In this document: positions 27,473 to 36,140 of the stretch, piece by piece
Layout of the letters: each line of letters starts with the position of its first letter
Numbering within the stretch: position 1 is the first letter of the stretch
DNA from: Chryseobacterium culicis
Lineage (GTDB): Bacteria > Bacteroidota > Bacteroidia > Flavobacteriales > Weeksellaceae
NCBI RefSeq assembly: GCF_002979755.1
Contig: NZ_PCPP01000001.1
Coordinates: forward strand, 1,334,665-1,398,664
Direction: 5' to 3'
Length of the DNA stretch: 64,000 bases
Notes under the pieces: model-generated
Told to the model about the DNA's origin: nothing
What the model saw: the letters and a program-made list of their open reading frames with translations, nothing else
Databases searched by the model: none
Program-made: the position numbers and the translations under genes

Positions 27473-28570
27473 TCAGCTTTCCCACCAGGCTGTAAATTTT
27501 TGTTCTGACTGATTCAGATCTACTACCTCGCCGATCATCGGAGTGAGGATATCCAGTTTTTTTTCTTTTCCAAGAGCCGTTATCTTTTGAAAAGGCTCAT
27601 TCCATGGATGCAGTGCCAATGCAAATTTTGCCGCATGCACCGGAATAATACGTTCTGCTTTAAGATCCGTTCCAGCCTGAATAACATCCTCCGGCAATGT
27701 ATGGATATACCTCCACGCCTCTCCATACTGTCCGTTCTCAAGAATAGCATAATCAAAAGGTCCATATTGCTCACCAATCGTTTTAAAATGAGAATCATAG
27801 CCACTGTCTCCTCCTAAGAAAATTCTTTTTGTAGGCGTTATCAAAACATAGGAACTCCAAAGTGTATCATTCTGCCTTACCCTTCTGCCGGAAAAGTGTC
27901 TGGCAGGAGTAAAAACAATTTTTATATCATTTTTCAGAGTAACTTCTGTTCCCCATTCTTCTTCGATAAGTTTGTTTTCAGCATAGCCCCATCTTTCCAA
28001 ATGCACACCTACTCCCAAAGGTATAATGGCCATTTCCGTTCTTCCTTCAATAGATTTTACGGTAGGATAATCCAAATGATCGAAATGATCGTGGGTTATT
28101 ACCAGATAGTCGAGATTGGGAATGTCTTCGGATTGAAAGATCTCTGAGCCTTTAAATGCTTTATTAAAGTATTTGAATGGTGAACCATACAGACTCAAGA
28201 CGGGATCAATTAAAAAAGAAACACCATCGGTTTGCAGATAATAAGACGAATGTCCCAACCAGACAAAAACATCTTGATTCTTATCGATACTTTTTAAATC
28301 AGTATGAAACGATGGAATAGTTTTCAAAGGTTTCAGCAAAGGATCTTTCTTTCCTAAAAAGAAATCATATGTCACTTTCCACATTTTGTAGCCTTCTGTA
28401 ATGGAAGGGGTATGGTTTATATTCTGAAACTGTCTTTTTTTATAAAGTTTCGAATTCCTGATGCGTTTCAGCCTGTTTCCTTTGGGCACTCCGCCAAACG
28501 CTTTCATATTAATCACGATAAAAAAGGTAACTGTCAAAACAGCTACAGTCGTAATAATCCAATAAATCAT
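27473..28570 (-). CDS. MBL fold metallo-hydrolase (UlaG/NAPE-PLD-like)
   Basis: A 365-residue metallo-beta-lactamase-fold protein anchored by an N-terminal membrane helix (IITTVAVLTVTFFIVINM). The core shows VFVWLGHSSYYLQTDGVSFLIDP, the metal motif THDHFDHLD, FTPARHFSGR and GGDSGYDSHF, as in NAPE-PLD-like and UlaG-like phosphodiesterases. Its stop codon abuts that of the convergent GNAT gene, so antisense read-through may link the two. The substrate is unknown. Confidence 0.9.
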   Translation of the reverse strand: MIYWIITTVAVLTVTFFIVINMKAFGGVPKGNRLKRIRNSKLYKKRQFQNINHTPSITEGYKMWKVTYDFFLGKKDPLLKPLKTIPSFHTDLKSIDKNQDVFVWLGHSSYYLQTDGVSFLIDPVLSLYGSPFKYFNKAFKGSEIFQSEDIPNLDYLVITHDHFDHLDYPTVKSIEGRTEMAIIPLGVGVHLERWGYAENKLIEEEWGTEVTLKNDIKIVFTPARHFSGRRVRQNDTLWSSYVLITPTKRIFLGGDSGYDSHFKTIGEQYGPFDYAILENGQYGEAWRYIHTLPEDVIQAGTDLKAERIIPVHAAKFALALHPWNEPFQKITALGKEKKLDILTPMIGEVVDLNQSEQKFTAWWES

Positions 28571-28742
28571 CTGTATAAAATAAACTTCAAATGTATTGAC
28601 TTTTGCTTTTAAATGAAAACATATTCCATTTTACTGCATTTTTTAACTAAATTTATCATGTATTTTAAAAAATTTATTATGTCTTTAGGTCATCATTAAT
28701 TTTAAACTTTCTATTTTAGCACCTTAAAAAAACTCAGATACA

Positions 28743-30281
28743 TTGAAAAATTATTCGGTAATATTTCTTCTCGCTATCTTTTCGTCATGTGCCTCTATAA
28801 AAAAACATAACGAACAGCGGGCTTCATGTATTCCACCGGAGCAACTTAAGGAGGATATAGATTTTGCTTATTCAAAATTACAGCAAATGCATCCTCAACT
28901 ATACTGGTATATTCCTAAGAAGGAATTGGAATATAAATTTGACAGTCTTAAACAGACAATCACCGAACCTCTTACTCCTCTACAGTTTTATTTTAAGCTC
29001 CAGCCTGTCATTGCTGGAATTCGCGAAGGGCATCTTTCATTAAGAATTCCCAGAAAGAAATTTACCAAAACCGAAATCAAAAGACTGGAACATCAGAAAG
29101 GAATGTTCAGCCGTTTTGAATATTACATTTCTGGAGACCGGATGTATATCATTCAAAACAGAGATTCTATTGAAAATATACAACCGGGAACTGAGATTTT
29201 ATCCATCAACAATATCCCTGTATCTGATTATATAAAGAAGTACAGAGGCCTGATCAGTAGTGATGGTGATAATACCACTTTCCAGCCGTATTTTTTAAAA
29301 GATCTGTTCTTTAATTTCTATACTGCAGAAAATGGATTTGGGACTCAAGCTACTCTTGAAACCCTTTATGAGGGAGAAAAGCGAACATATACCTTAACCC
29401 GAGAAACGAAATCCGATTCTGATCTTGAAAAGGATAAGGAAATGCAGAAAAAAACTCCGGAAAAGAAACTGAATGACTATGTAGCCTCCAGTAATTCTTA
29501 TAACAGGAGTTTCAGATTTCTGGATAAAGACAGTACCATTGCTTATATTAAGGTGAAAAGCTTTTCAAGAGATTATTCGGATGAATTTTATAAAAAAACT
29601 TTTGCCAAGATCAGTCATGCAAAATCTTCCTACCTTATCATAGATGTCCGAAATAACTATGGTGGATCATTGTATGAAATCAATAATCTGTATTCTTATC
29701 TGGCCGATGAACCATTTACCCTGATCAAACCGTCTCAGCTCACTTCCAGGAATGTTCCTCTGCGTACAAATTATTTCAGAAAAAGTACTCCCTTAGAATA
29801 TGCCCTTAAAAGCATTGCCTATCCGAGCTACTTTTTTGCACAGACTTTCAGTACGTATAAAAAGGATGGAAAAGTATTCTACAAGATGAAGGCTGACAAA
29901 CCTACAAAACCCAAAAAGGAATCCTTTCACGGAAAAGTTTTTGTATTGATCAACGGAGGAAGTTTCTCCGCATCTTCTATTATTACCGCTAAGCTTAAAA
30001 ACGACAAAAGAGCAACGCTGGTAGGAGAAGAAACCGGAGGTGCCAATGACGGAACTGTTGCCGGTTTTTATTCGTATCAGAAACTTCCGAATTCTGAAAT
30101 AAGATTTCCTATCGGATTGCTTTTGGTACAGCCTAATATTAATTTTTCAGACTCACGGAAAGGGGTTGTCCCTGATGTGACTATTACTGAAAATATGCAG
30201 GATATTCTCGATAAAAAAGATCCTCAGCTGGATTGGATAAAAAATGAAATAGCAAAAGAAAAGCAAAATAAAGGACAATAA
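28743..30281 (+). CDS. S41 family peptidase, lipoprotein
   Basis: A 512-residue C-terminal-processing-type (S41) protease. It appears to start at a TTG, because translation from it at once yields a lipoprotein signal (MKNYSVIFLLAIFSSC, lipidated Cys16) and no ATG fits. A tail-like domain and a PDZ-like part (GTEILSINNIPVSDYIKKY) precede the peptidase domain with YLIIDVRNNYGGS, the nucleophile in INGGSFSASS, and LVGEETGGANDG. Residues 220-250 are a Lys/Glu-rich charged stretch. It probably acts at the outer face of a membrane; substrates are unknown. Confidence 0.88.
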   Translation: MKNYSVIFLLAIFSSCASIKKHNEQRASCIPPEQLKEDIDFAYSKLQQMHPQLYWYIPKKELEYKFDSLKQTITEPLTPLQFYFKLQPVIAGIREGHLSLRIPRKKFTKTEIKRLEHQKGMFSRFEYYISGDRMYIIQNRDSIENIQPGTEILSINNIPVSDYIKKYRGLISSDGDNTTFQPYFLKDLFFNFYTAENGFGTQATLETLYEGEKRTYTLTRETKSDSDLEKDKEMQKKTPEKKLNDYVASSNSYNRSFRFLDKDSTIAYIKVKSFSRDYSDEFYKKTFAKISHAKSSYLIIDVRNNYGGSLYEINNLYSYLADEPFTLIKPSQLTSRNVPLRTNYFRKSTPLEYALKSIAYPSYFFAQTFSTYKKDGKVFYKMKADKPTKPKKESFHGKVFVLINGGSFSASSIITAKLKNDKRATLVGEETGGANDGTVAGFYSYQKLPNSEIRFPIGLLLVQPNINFSDSRKGVVPDVTITENMQDILDKKDPQLDWIKNEIAKEKQNKGQ

Positions 30282-30289
30282 GTATAGAG

Positions 30290-30324
30290 TTTCGGCGGGC
30301 TTTCAGCCCGCCGAAATCTTTTTT
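30290..30324 (+). terminator. Rho-independent terminator of the S41 peptidase gene
   Basis: An 11-bp perfect GC-rich stem (TTTCGGCGGGC with its complement) and 5-nt loop are followed by TCTTTTTT. It lies between convergent genes. Confidence 0.88.
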
Positions 30325-30325
30325 A

Positions 30326-30913
30326 TCATTTCAACTCTTCCAGAAGATTTTCAATGTGCTGAATGTATCTTCCGTAATAGCGGTGAAACCAGAATTTTCC
30401 AGCCAGATACAGTAAAAACAATCCTATAATCACCGATCCGATTAAAATGACGGCAATCTTCAGTTCACTCAATGGTTTTGGCCAGGGAATAAATTCCAGG
30501 ACAATAAGAATTTCACACACCAGAAATGGGGCAAAACTGATGTAGTATGAGAGATAATACTGTTTATTAAGGTTCAGCTGCATCACCAGATCTTTCAGAG
30601 AATCATAAGTTTTGGGTGCAGGATTACTGATTTCATTATACAGTTTAAAGAACTTACTGAAAAAGAAAACGGTGACAATAAGCATGGAAGCAATCAAAAC
30701 CGTTATGTACAATTGAAGTTTGAATGGTCTGCATACAGAGCACACCAGAAAGGCGAAAACAAAGATTCCTATTACCCACCAGAATTCCACACGCATATTT
30801 TTACGTATTTTTTCAAGGGGAAGATTCAGTTTATTTCTTTGCTCTATACTGATTTCAGGAGTTTCTTCCACAATATCTTCATTCCAGGTATTTTTCAATT
30901 CATCTATATTCAT
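30326..30913 (-). CDS. membrane protein of ECF-sigma module 1 (putative anti-sigma role)
   Basis: A 195-residue protein. A cytoplasmic N terminus (MNIDELKNTWNEDIVEETPEI) is followed by two central membrane segments (WWVIGIFVFAFLVCSVC, LYITVLIASMLIVTVFFF), two more near residues 125-165, and a short C-terminal tail YYGRYIQHIENLLEEL. It is a paralogue of the protein at 32159 (both have the E(I/L)xxxW start, PEIS, and YGRYI end). Being 13 bp downstream of a sigma gene it may be its anti-sigma factor, but no ZAS-type His/Cys motif is visible, so this is inference. Confidence 0.8.
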   Translation of the reverse strand: MNIDELKNTWNEDIVEETPEISIEQRNKLNLPLEKIRKNMRVEFWWVIGIFVFAFLVCSVCRPFKLQLYITVLIASMLIVTVFFFSKFFKLYNEISNPAPKTYDSLKDLVMQLNLNKQYYLSYYISFAPFLVCEILIVLEFIPWPKPLSELKIAVILIGSVIIGLFLLYLAGKFWFHRYYGRYIQHIENLLEELK

Positions 30914-30926
30914 AGGATTACTGATT

Positions 30927-31436
30927 TTAATGTTTGTTGGTTTTTATTTGGCTTAAGATATCTTTAAGTTTATTTTTTGCCCGGTTCATTTTCACTCTTA
31001 CATTGCCTTCAGAAATACCCATCTGCTCTGCAATCTGCTTTCCTGAAAAGTCTTCGAGATAATAGAATATAAAGGCTTTATCAATGGGATTGAGCTGATG
31101 AATCGCTTTATACATTTCTGTCAGTCTTTCTTCTTTATGGTAATCATAATCTTCCTGAACAATGATTTGATTAGAAAAATCTTCACGGGCAATAAAGCTT
31201 CTTCTCTTTTCTGTTTTAAGGAAAATAATCGCTGTATTCAAAGAGATTCTGTACAGCCATGTAGAAAATTCACTTTCCCCTCTGAAACCGGGAAATGCTT
31301 TCCAGAGCTGATAGGTAATCTCCTGAAAAAGATCATCACGATCATCCTTTTCAGTCATGTACATTTTAGAAATCTTAAATAGGATTCCTTTATGCTGTTC
31401 AATTTTACGTATAAACTCTTGTTCTAATGAGGTCAT
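30927..31436 (-). CDS. ECF RNA polymerase sigma factor, module 1
   Basis: A 169-residue sigma-70 family protein. Region 2 has DRDDLFQEITYQLWKAFPGF and STWLYRISLNTAI; region 4 has LNPIDKAFIFYYLEDFSGKQ and EQMGISEGNVRVKMNRAKNKL. It aligns end to end with the sigma factor at 32986. The membrane protein gene follows at once on the same strand. Confidence 0.93.
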   Translation of the reverse strand: MTSLEQEFIRKIEQHKGILFKISKMYMTEKDDRDDLFQEITYQLWKAFPGFRGESEFSTWLYRISLNTAIIFLKTEKRRSFIAREDFSNQIIVQEDYDYHKEERLTEMYKAIHQLNPIDKAFIFYYLEDFSGKQIAEQMGISEGNVRVKMNRAKNKLKDILSQIKTNKH

Positions 31437-31497
31437 AGCTTGTTACTATAGAGTTAGTTTTCATTTAAAAAAATTGTTACAGATTTTCACAAAAGAA

Positions 31498-31529
31498 ATA
31501 AAAAAACCTGACAGAAAAGTACTGTCAGG
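31498..31529 (-). terminator. Rho-independent terminator without an obvious upstream gene
   Basis: ACCTGACAG and CTGTCAGG(T) form a 9-bp perfect stem with a 7-nt loop and a T-run on the minus strand. The nearest upstream minus-strand gene (31738) already has its own terminator at 31686, so this one ends an unidentified transcript of about 150 nt or serves as a second stop. Confidence 0.7.
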
Positions 31530-31685
31530 TCTCATTTTGTGTGTTTTTTAAACTTTTTACTATTTTCTCTGAATAGTATGACTCGAAATAATTTTTATTG
31601 GATTTTATCTTTAAAAGCCCATCAGGGCCAATATTTTATTGATTTGAACAGTTAGTAGAAAAAAAGTAAAAATGTTACATATAAT

Positions 31686-31716
31686 AAAACCCTGATATTT
31701 TTTTTATCAGGGTTTT
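31686..31716 (-). terminator. Rho-independent terminator of the 31738 gene
   Basis: AAAACCCTGATA and TATCAGGGTTTT form a 12-bp perfect stem with a 7-nt loop, 21 bp beyond the stop. Confidence 0.8.
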
Positions 31717-31737
31717 GTATCAATATTCAGTTCTGAT

Positions 31738-32097
31738 TTATTTAAAATCTAAGAAGTCATCTTTTTCAATATAGTAATTCAGCGCAGTGATAAGTTGAGA
31801 AGAAGAAACCTCAGCATACTGGCGGAAGGCAAGATCCACCACATCCTGAATATTCTCATCAGAACACATATACTTAAGTTTATTATGATATACAAAATCA
31901 GGTAAGATTTCGTTATCGTTTCCTCCTATATCCAAAGGATCTCCGATAAAAACTTTCATTTCCGGTTCAAATTCATCTTTTGAAGAATAGACCGCATAAT
32001 TGTATTCAGGATCATAAGACTCCTTCCTGTCTTGCTTACGCTTCACAAGCTCCAGAAATTCTTCTATACAATACATCTGATTTTTAATCTCATCCAT
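31738..32097 (-). CDS. small acidic protein, possible DUF7716-type
   Basis: A 119-residue acidic cytosolic protein. Words FIGDPLDIGGNDNEILPDFV, DVVDLAFRQYAEVSS and LITALNYYIEKDDFLDF give a small alpha/beta protein like those in DUF7716-type families, whose members often sit among immunity genes of polymorphic toxins. No toxin partner is visible here. It lies between the two ECF-sigma modules and is on the same strand. The family assignment is from memory and uncertain. Confidence 0.65.
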   Translation of the reverse strand: MDEIKNQMYCIEEFLELVKRKQDRKESYDPEYNYAVYSSKDEFEPEMKVFIGDPLDIGGNDNEILPDFVYHNKLKYMCSDENIQDVVDLAFRQYAEVSSSQLITALNYYIEKDDFLDFK

Positions 32098-32158
32098 CTG
32101 ATATTTTTTAACAACTCAACTTTTTAAAGATAGAAAATTTATAGAAGATAAAGCGTTT

Positions 32159-32974
32159 CTAATTCAGTTTATTTAAAGCTCTCTGTAATGATCCGATATC
32201 AAGGAAATTAAGTTTTGCCCCCACAATTATGATGATCAAAAGAACAAGTGTCAAAAATAAAATGATAAAAATATACATCGATACAAACCATAAGACCGTA
32301 TTCAGGATGTTCCCTTGAATCCCCATTTTATGGATAAAAAATTTCTGTGAGCGTTCAAACCATGTTTTTCTCCTTTCCTTTTTAGGAGTTACTTCTATTC
32401 CATTAAGTTCATCTACCAGCCGTACCACATCATCAATATATCTTCCATACATATAGTAGATCCAGTATCTGATAATAAAAGCAATCAACAGAAGGGTGAT
32501 CAGAACGCTGATCCCGAAGATCGCCAGATTATATTCCATATCAAAATGGAAATTAATTTTAATCAGAGACAAAAGAAATCCAAGAGGGATATAAGAAATA
32601 TAATAGGAAATATAAATCTCTTTTGAGATAAGAAGCTGGGTTTTAAGGCTGAACAGATCATAATTGGTATTGATACTTTTCTTCTGAAGCATCTTATATA
32701 ATTTCAGAAAGCGGGAATAAAAATAGATGATAATAGCAACCGTCAGGACAGTGACAAATGCTGATATAGTTCTAATATTAGAATCCGCAGATGCAAACGG
32801 AAAATTGGTCAGAAGTAAAGGCAGTGTAACAATCATCAGCCAAAACTCTGTCTGCATATTCACTTTCAGCATTTCTAACGGAGAACGTATTTCTCTCTGT
32901 TTTTCCAGAGAAATTTCAGGAGACTCCTTTCCTGTATCTTTATCCCAAAGTTCTTTAAAGTTTTCTAAATCCAT
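32159..32974 (-). CDS. membrane protein of ECF-sigma module 2 (putative anti-sigma role)
   Basis: A 271-residue paralogue of the 30326 protein. It has the same N-terminal pattern (MDLENFKELWDKDTGKESPE), the same four membrane segments and YMYGRYIDDVVRLVDEL. A C-terminal extension adds a basic stretch (TPKKERRKTWFER) and two more membrane segments (MYIFIILFLTLVLLIIIIVG). It starts 11 bp after the module 2 sigma gene. An anti-sigma role is inferred from context only. Confidence 0.8.
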   Translation of the reverse strand: MDLENFKELWDKDTGKESPEISLEKQREIRSPLEMLKVNMQTEFWLMIVTLPLLLTNFPFASADSNIRTISAFVTVLTVAIIIYFYSRFLKLYKMLQKKSINTNYDLFSLKTQLLISKEIYISYYISYIPLGFLLSLIKINFHFDMEYNLAIFGISVLITLLLIAFIIRYWIYYMYGRYIDDVVRLVDELNGIEVTPKKERRKTWFERSQKFFIHKMGIQGNILNTVLWFVSMYIFIILFLTLVLLIIIIVGAKLNFLDIGSLQRALNKLN

Positions 32975-32985
32975 AGTGTTATCTT

Positions 32986-33495
32986 TTAATGGGAATCGGC
33001 ATCTTGTCCACTAATAATCTCTTTCAGTTTTTCTTTAGCTCTTTTCAGCTTTACCCGCGTATTCACTTCGGTAATTCCCAGCTGAAGAGCAATCTCTTTT
33101 CCCGAAAACCCTTCTAAAAAGAAAAAGATAAGGGCTTTATCTATGGGGCTCAACTGATGGATGGCTTCATACATCCGCTTCATATTCACATCATCCGTAT
33201 CATTATAAGGTTCCTGCCGGGCACCCATCCCATCTACATTCTGATTCTGTATAAAACTACGTTTTTTTTCACTTCGCAGGAAAACAATTGCTGTGTTAAG
33301 CGCAGTTCTGTAAAGCCATGTAGAGAAATCACTTCTCTTTTGAAAATCAGCGTATGATTTCCAGGCCTGGTAAATGATCTCCTGATAGAGGTCATTCTGA
33401 TCGTCCTTATTATCCATATACATTTTAGAGATCTTGAAAACAACACCTTTGTGTTTTTCAATTTTCTCTAAAAATTCTTTTTCCGGTGAAGACAT
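32986..33495 (-). CDS. ECF RNA polymerase sigma factor, module 2
   Basis: A 169-residue ECF sigma factor, paralogue of the one at 30927 with the same length. Region 2: KDDQNDLYQEIIYQAWKSYA and FSTWLYRTALNTAI. Region 4: LSPIDKALIFFFLEGFSGKE and LGITEVNTRVKLKRAKEKL. The shared IxKHKGxxFKISKMYM start shows that the two are duplicates. Confidence 0.93.
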   Translation of the reverse strand: MSSPEKEFLEKIEKHKGVVFKISKMYMDNKDDQNDLYQEIIYQAWKSYADFQKRSDFSTWLYRTALNTAIVFLRSEKKRSFIQNQNVDGMGARQEPYNDTDDVNMKRMYEAIHQLSPIDKALIFFFLEGFSGKEIALQLGITEVNTRVKLKRAKEKLKEIISGQDADSH

Positions 33496-33582
33496 GATTT
33501 ACACACTGATCCTTAGATGATATTTCTAAAAACATCACCTTATTATAACACAAAACTCTAATTTCCGGCATTAAGTTAAAAA

Positions 33583-33616
33583 AATCCTCAATAAAAACAT
33601 TAGTTTATTGAGGATT
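33583..33616 (-). terminator. Rho-independent terminator of the gapN-like gene
   Basis: AATCCTCAATAAA pairs perfectly with TTTATTGAGGATT over 13 bp with an 8-nt loop; a T-run follows on the minus strand. Confidence 0.85.
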
Positions 33617-33642
33617 TTTATTTTATGTTAAATCAATTGCAA

Positions 33643-35271
33643 TTAGAAAATGTAATCGGTACTTAAAAAGTTAGAATCATGTTCTCTGACAATAGTATTC
33701 AGTAACTCTTTATTAGAATCAGTAAGTTTTGCCGCTACTAAAGATCTGATAGAGAACGAACGAAGTGCATCAAAAACAGAAAGTGTTCCTTCCGCACTGT
33801 CTTTTCTTCCGGTAAAAGGAAAAACATCCGGACCTCGCTGTGCCTGACAGTTGATGTTGACACGGCTTACAAGATTGACAAATGGATCAATCAGTCTTGC
33901 TACTTCATGGGGATCTTCACTGAAAATGCTCACCTGCATCCCATGGGAAGCATTCACCTGATATTCTATAGGTTCTTCTATATCTTCAAAGGGAACAACA
34001 GGAATCACAGGGCCAAACTGCTCTTCATGATACAGTTTCATATCACTGTTTACGGGATACACTACCGCCGGAAAAACAAAAGATTCATCTGTATAGCCTC
34101 CATCTTTATTCAGAACTGCAGCTCCTTTCTGTAAAGCATCATCAATACATTCTTTTAAATATGAAGGTTTGTTCACTTCCGGAAGTGGTGTTATTTTAAC
34201 GTCTTTTTCCCACGGCAGCCCAGCCTTTAGCGCAGAAACGGCAGCAGTCAATTTCTCAGTAAACTCCAAAGCCACTTCTTTCTGAACAAATATCAGCTTG
34301 AGTGCGGTACAACGCTGTCCATTGAAAGAAAGCGCTCCTAAAATACACTCGCTCACCGCTACATCCAGATTGGCGTTTTTGGTCACAATAGCTGCATTTT
34401 TCGCATCCAAACTTAAAATAGCTCTTAAACGGTTCACTTTCGGATGGAGTTTTTTCAGTCCGTTAGCCACTTTACTTGAACCGATAAAAGCCAACACATT
34501 CACTTTTCCGCTTTCCATGATCGGTGTGATGATTTCTGACCCTTTTCCGTATAGGGTATTCACCGTTCCTTTCGGGAATGCTTCTTTGAAAGCGTTTAAT
34601 AAAGGATAATGAGCCAATACCCCATGTTTTGGAAGTTTAAAAAGAATGGTATTTCCCATAATCAGCGCCGGAATCAATGTGGTAAAAATTTCATTCAGAG
34701 GATAATTAAATGGTCCCATACTTAACACCACGCCAAGCGGTGCCCTTCTGATCTGTGCAATCGTTCCTTCTGCCTGTTGAAAACGGGATGATTCCCTGTC
34801 GAGATCTTTCAATGCATCAATGGTCTGATTGATATAATCTACAGTACGGTCAAATTCCTTGGTAGAATCTGCCAGCGTTTTTCCGATCTCCCACATCAGC
34901 AGTTTAATGATCAAATCTCTCTGCTGAATCATCAGGTATACGAATTTCTGCATGCATTTGATACGTCCTTCCACAGACATTGTCGGCCATTCGCCAAGTC
35001 CATTATCATAGGCTTTCACACAGGCTTCAAGAACTTCCATAGCCTCATTTGGACCAATATTCGGAATACTTCCCAGAAGCTTTCTTTCCAATCCGTTTTC
35101 TGTGGGGATGCATACCGGAGAATAGATTTCGGTAACATCGCCGTTCCACTCTACCAGTTCGCCATTCAAAAGATAAGTTCTCTGATGAATGACCGGAACT
35201 TTATATTCTTCCGGAATTTCGTTTTCTGCTTTAAAAATGTGATGAAATGATGCTGTATTTTCTGAACTCAT
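33643..35271 (-). CDS. GapN-like NADP-dependent aldehyde (glyceraldehyde-3-phosphate) dehydrogenase
   Basis: A 542-residue aldehyde dehydrogenase superfamily protein of the GapN type, which oxidises glyceraldehyde 3-phosphate to 3-phosphoglycerate with NADP, bypassing phosphoglycerate kinase. It has MGPFNYPLNE, KLPKHG, FIGSSKVAN and the catalytic Cys in FNGQRCTALK. The general-base Glu of the usual LELGGK motif is replaced: the aligned segment reads LSLDAKNAAIV. The start at MSSENTASFH (35271) is chosen over an extension of 15 codons. It is monocistronic. Confidence 0.85.
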   Translation of the reverse strand: MSSENTASFHHIFKAENEIPEEYKVPVIHQRTYLLNGELVEWNGDVTEIYSPVCIPTENGLERKLLGSIPNIGPNEAMEVLEACVKAYDNGLGEWPTMSVEGRIKCMQKFVYLMIQQRDLIIKLLMWEIGKTLADSTKEFDRTVDYINQTIDALKDLDRESSRFQQAEGTIAQIRRAPLGVVLSMGPFNYPLNEIFTTLIPALIMGNTILFKLPKHGVLAHYPLLNAFKEAFPKGTVNTLYGKGSEIITPIMESGKVNVLAFIGSSKVANGLKKLHPKVNRLRAILSLDAKNAAIVTKNANLDVAVSECILGALSFNGQRCTALKLIFVQKEVALEFTEKLTAAVSALKAGLPWEKDVKITPLPEVNKPSYLKECIDDALQKGAAVLNKDGGYTDESFVFPAVVYPVNSDMKLYHEEQFGPVIPVVPFEDIEEPIEYQVNASHGMQVSIFSEDPHEVARLIDPFVNLVSRVNINCQAQRGPDVFPFTGRKDSAEGTLSVFDALRSFSIRSLVAAKLTDSNKELLNTIVREHDSNFLSTDYIF

Positions 35272-35337
35272 AAATCTTTCTATTTTTTTATGTGATAAGA
35301 TTGAAGACGATTTCATAAGTCAAATGATTTGACTCAT

Positions 35338-35409
35338 GTCATTTTGACGAAGGAAGAATCTTAGTGATCTATACTCTATAAAATTCTTCATTACATACAG
35401 AATGACAAT
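35338..35409. repeat. dispersed intergenic element, family 3 (short form)
   Basis: GTCATTTTGACGAAGGAAGAATCTTA on the left and ...ATACAGAATGAC on the right give the GTCATT/AATGAC inverted ends of family 3, without the ATTTTATC hairpin. Confidence 0.5.
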
Positions 35410-35550
35410 TCTGAAACAGTTCTTTTTAATAATATAAAGGTAGAGGTAAAATATTTCGTAAAAAATAATCTGACAATAGATTCGATCTATTTGAATTAAA
35501 ATTAATCTTAGCTCCTGAAAAAAGAATAATTTAGCTAAAAATAAAATTTC

Positions 35551-36120
35551 ATGTTTTCAAAATTAGTTTGCGGTACACTGCTATTCTTTTCTGCAGTGGG
35601 CTTTGCTCAAAAATCTAAAGCGATCAATACTGTTTTAATGGGAGGAAAGGAAGTTCACACCTACGCCAAATTGCCGGCTTTAAATAAGCCCGCTCCTAAA
35701 TTTACCCTTACAGATGTCAATATGAATGATCAGACCTTGGATTCCTACAAAGGAAGGTATGTTATTCTGAATATCTTCCCAAGTGTAGATACCGGAGTAT
35801 GCTCTGCATCCGTACATCATTTCAATGAAGAGGCTGGAAACCTTCCCAATACAGTAGTACTTTGTATTTCTAAAGATTTACCATTTGCCCAGAAAAGATT
35901 CTGTGGTGCTGAAGGGATCAAAAATGTGGTCATGCTTTCAGACTTCCGTTCAGATTTTGGATGGAACTATGGAGTGGAACTGGTAGATTCTGCAATGAAA
36001 GGACTTCTGAGCAGAGCTGTTGTGGTAATAGATCCTTCAGGAAAAGTCATCTATGAAGAGCAGGTGGCTGATATTTCACAAGAACCCAATTATGAAGCAG
36101 CTATTGCCGCTGTGAAATAG
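35551..36120 (+). CDS. tpx: thiol peroxidase, exported paralogue
   Basis: A 189-residue Tpx. A cleavable signal peptide (MFSKLVCGTLLFFSAVGFAQ) is followed by a full thiol peroxidase. The peroxidatic Cys is in FPSVDTGVCSASVHHFNEE and the resolving Cys in KRFCGAEG, with MLSDFRSDFGWNYGVEL and MKGLLSRAVVV. It is a paralogue of the cytosolic tpx at 13081 with an added export signal, so it should act in the periplasm and needs an extracytoplasmic thiol donor. Confidence 0.92.
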   Translation: MFSKLVCGTLLFFSAVGFAQKSKAINTVLMGGKEVHTYAKLPALNKPAPKFTLTDVNMNDQTLDSYKGRYVILNIFPSVDTGVCSASVHHFNEEAGNLPNTVVLCISKDLPFAQKRFCGAEGIKNVVMLSDFRSDFGWNYGVELVDSAMKGLLSRAVVVIDPSGKVIYEEQVADISQEPNYEAAIAAVK

Positions 36121-36140
36121 TAAACTTTGGCTTTAAAATA

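Noticed and set aside
31738..32097. Calling the small acidic protein an immunity protein
   Set aside because: No toxin gene or secretion signal is near; composition alone is not enough.
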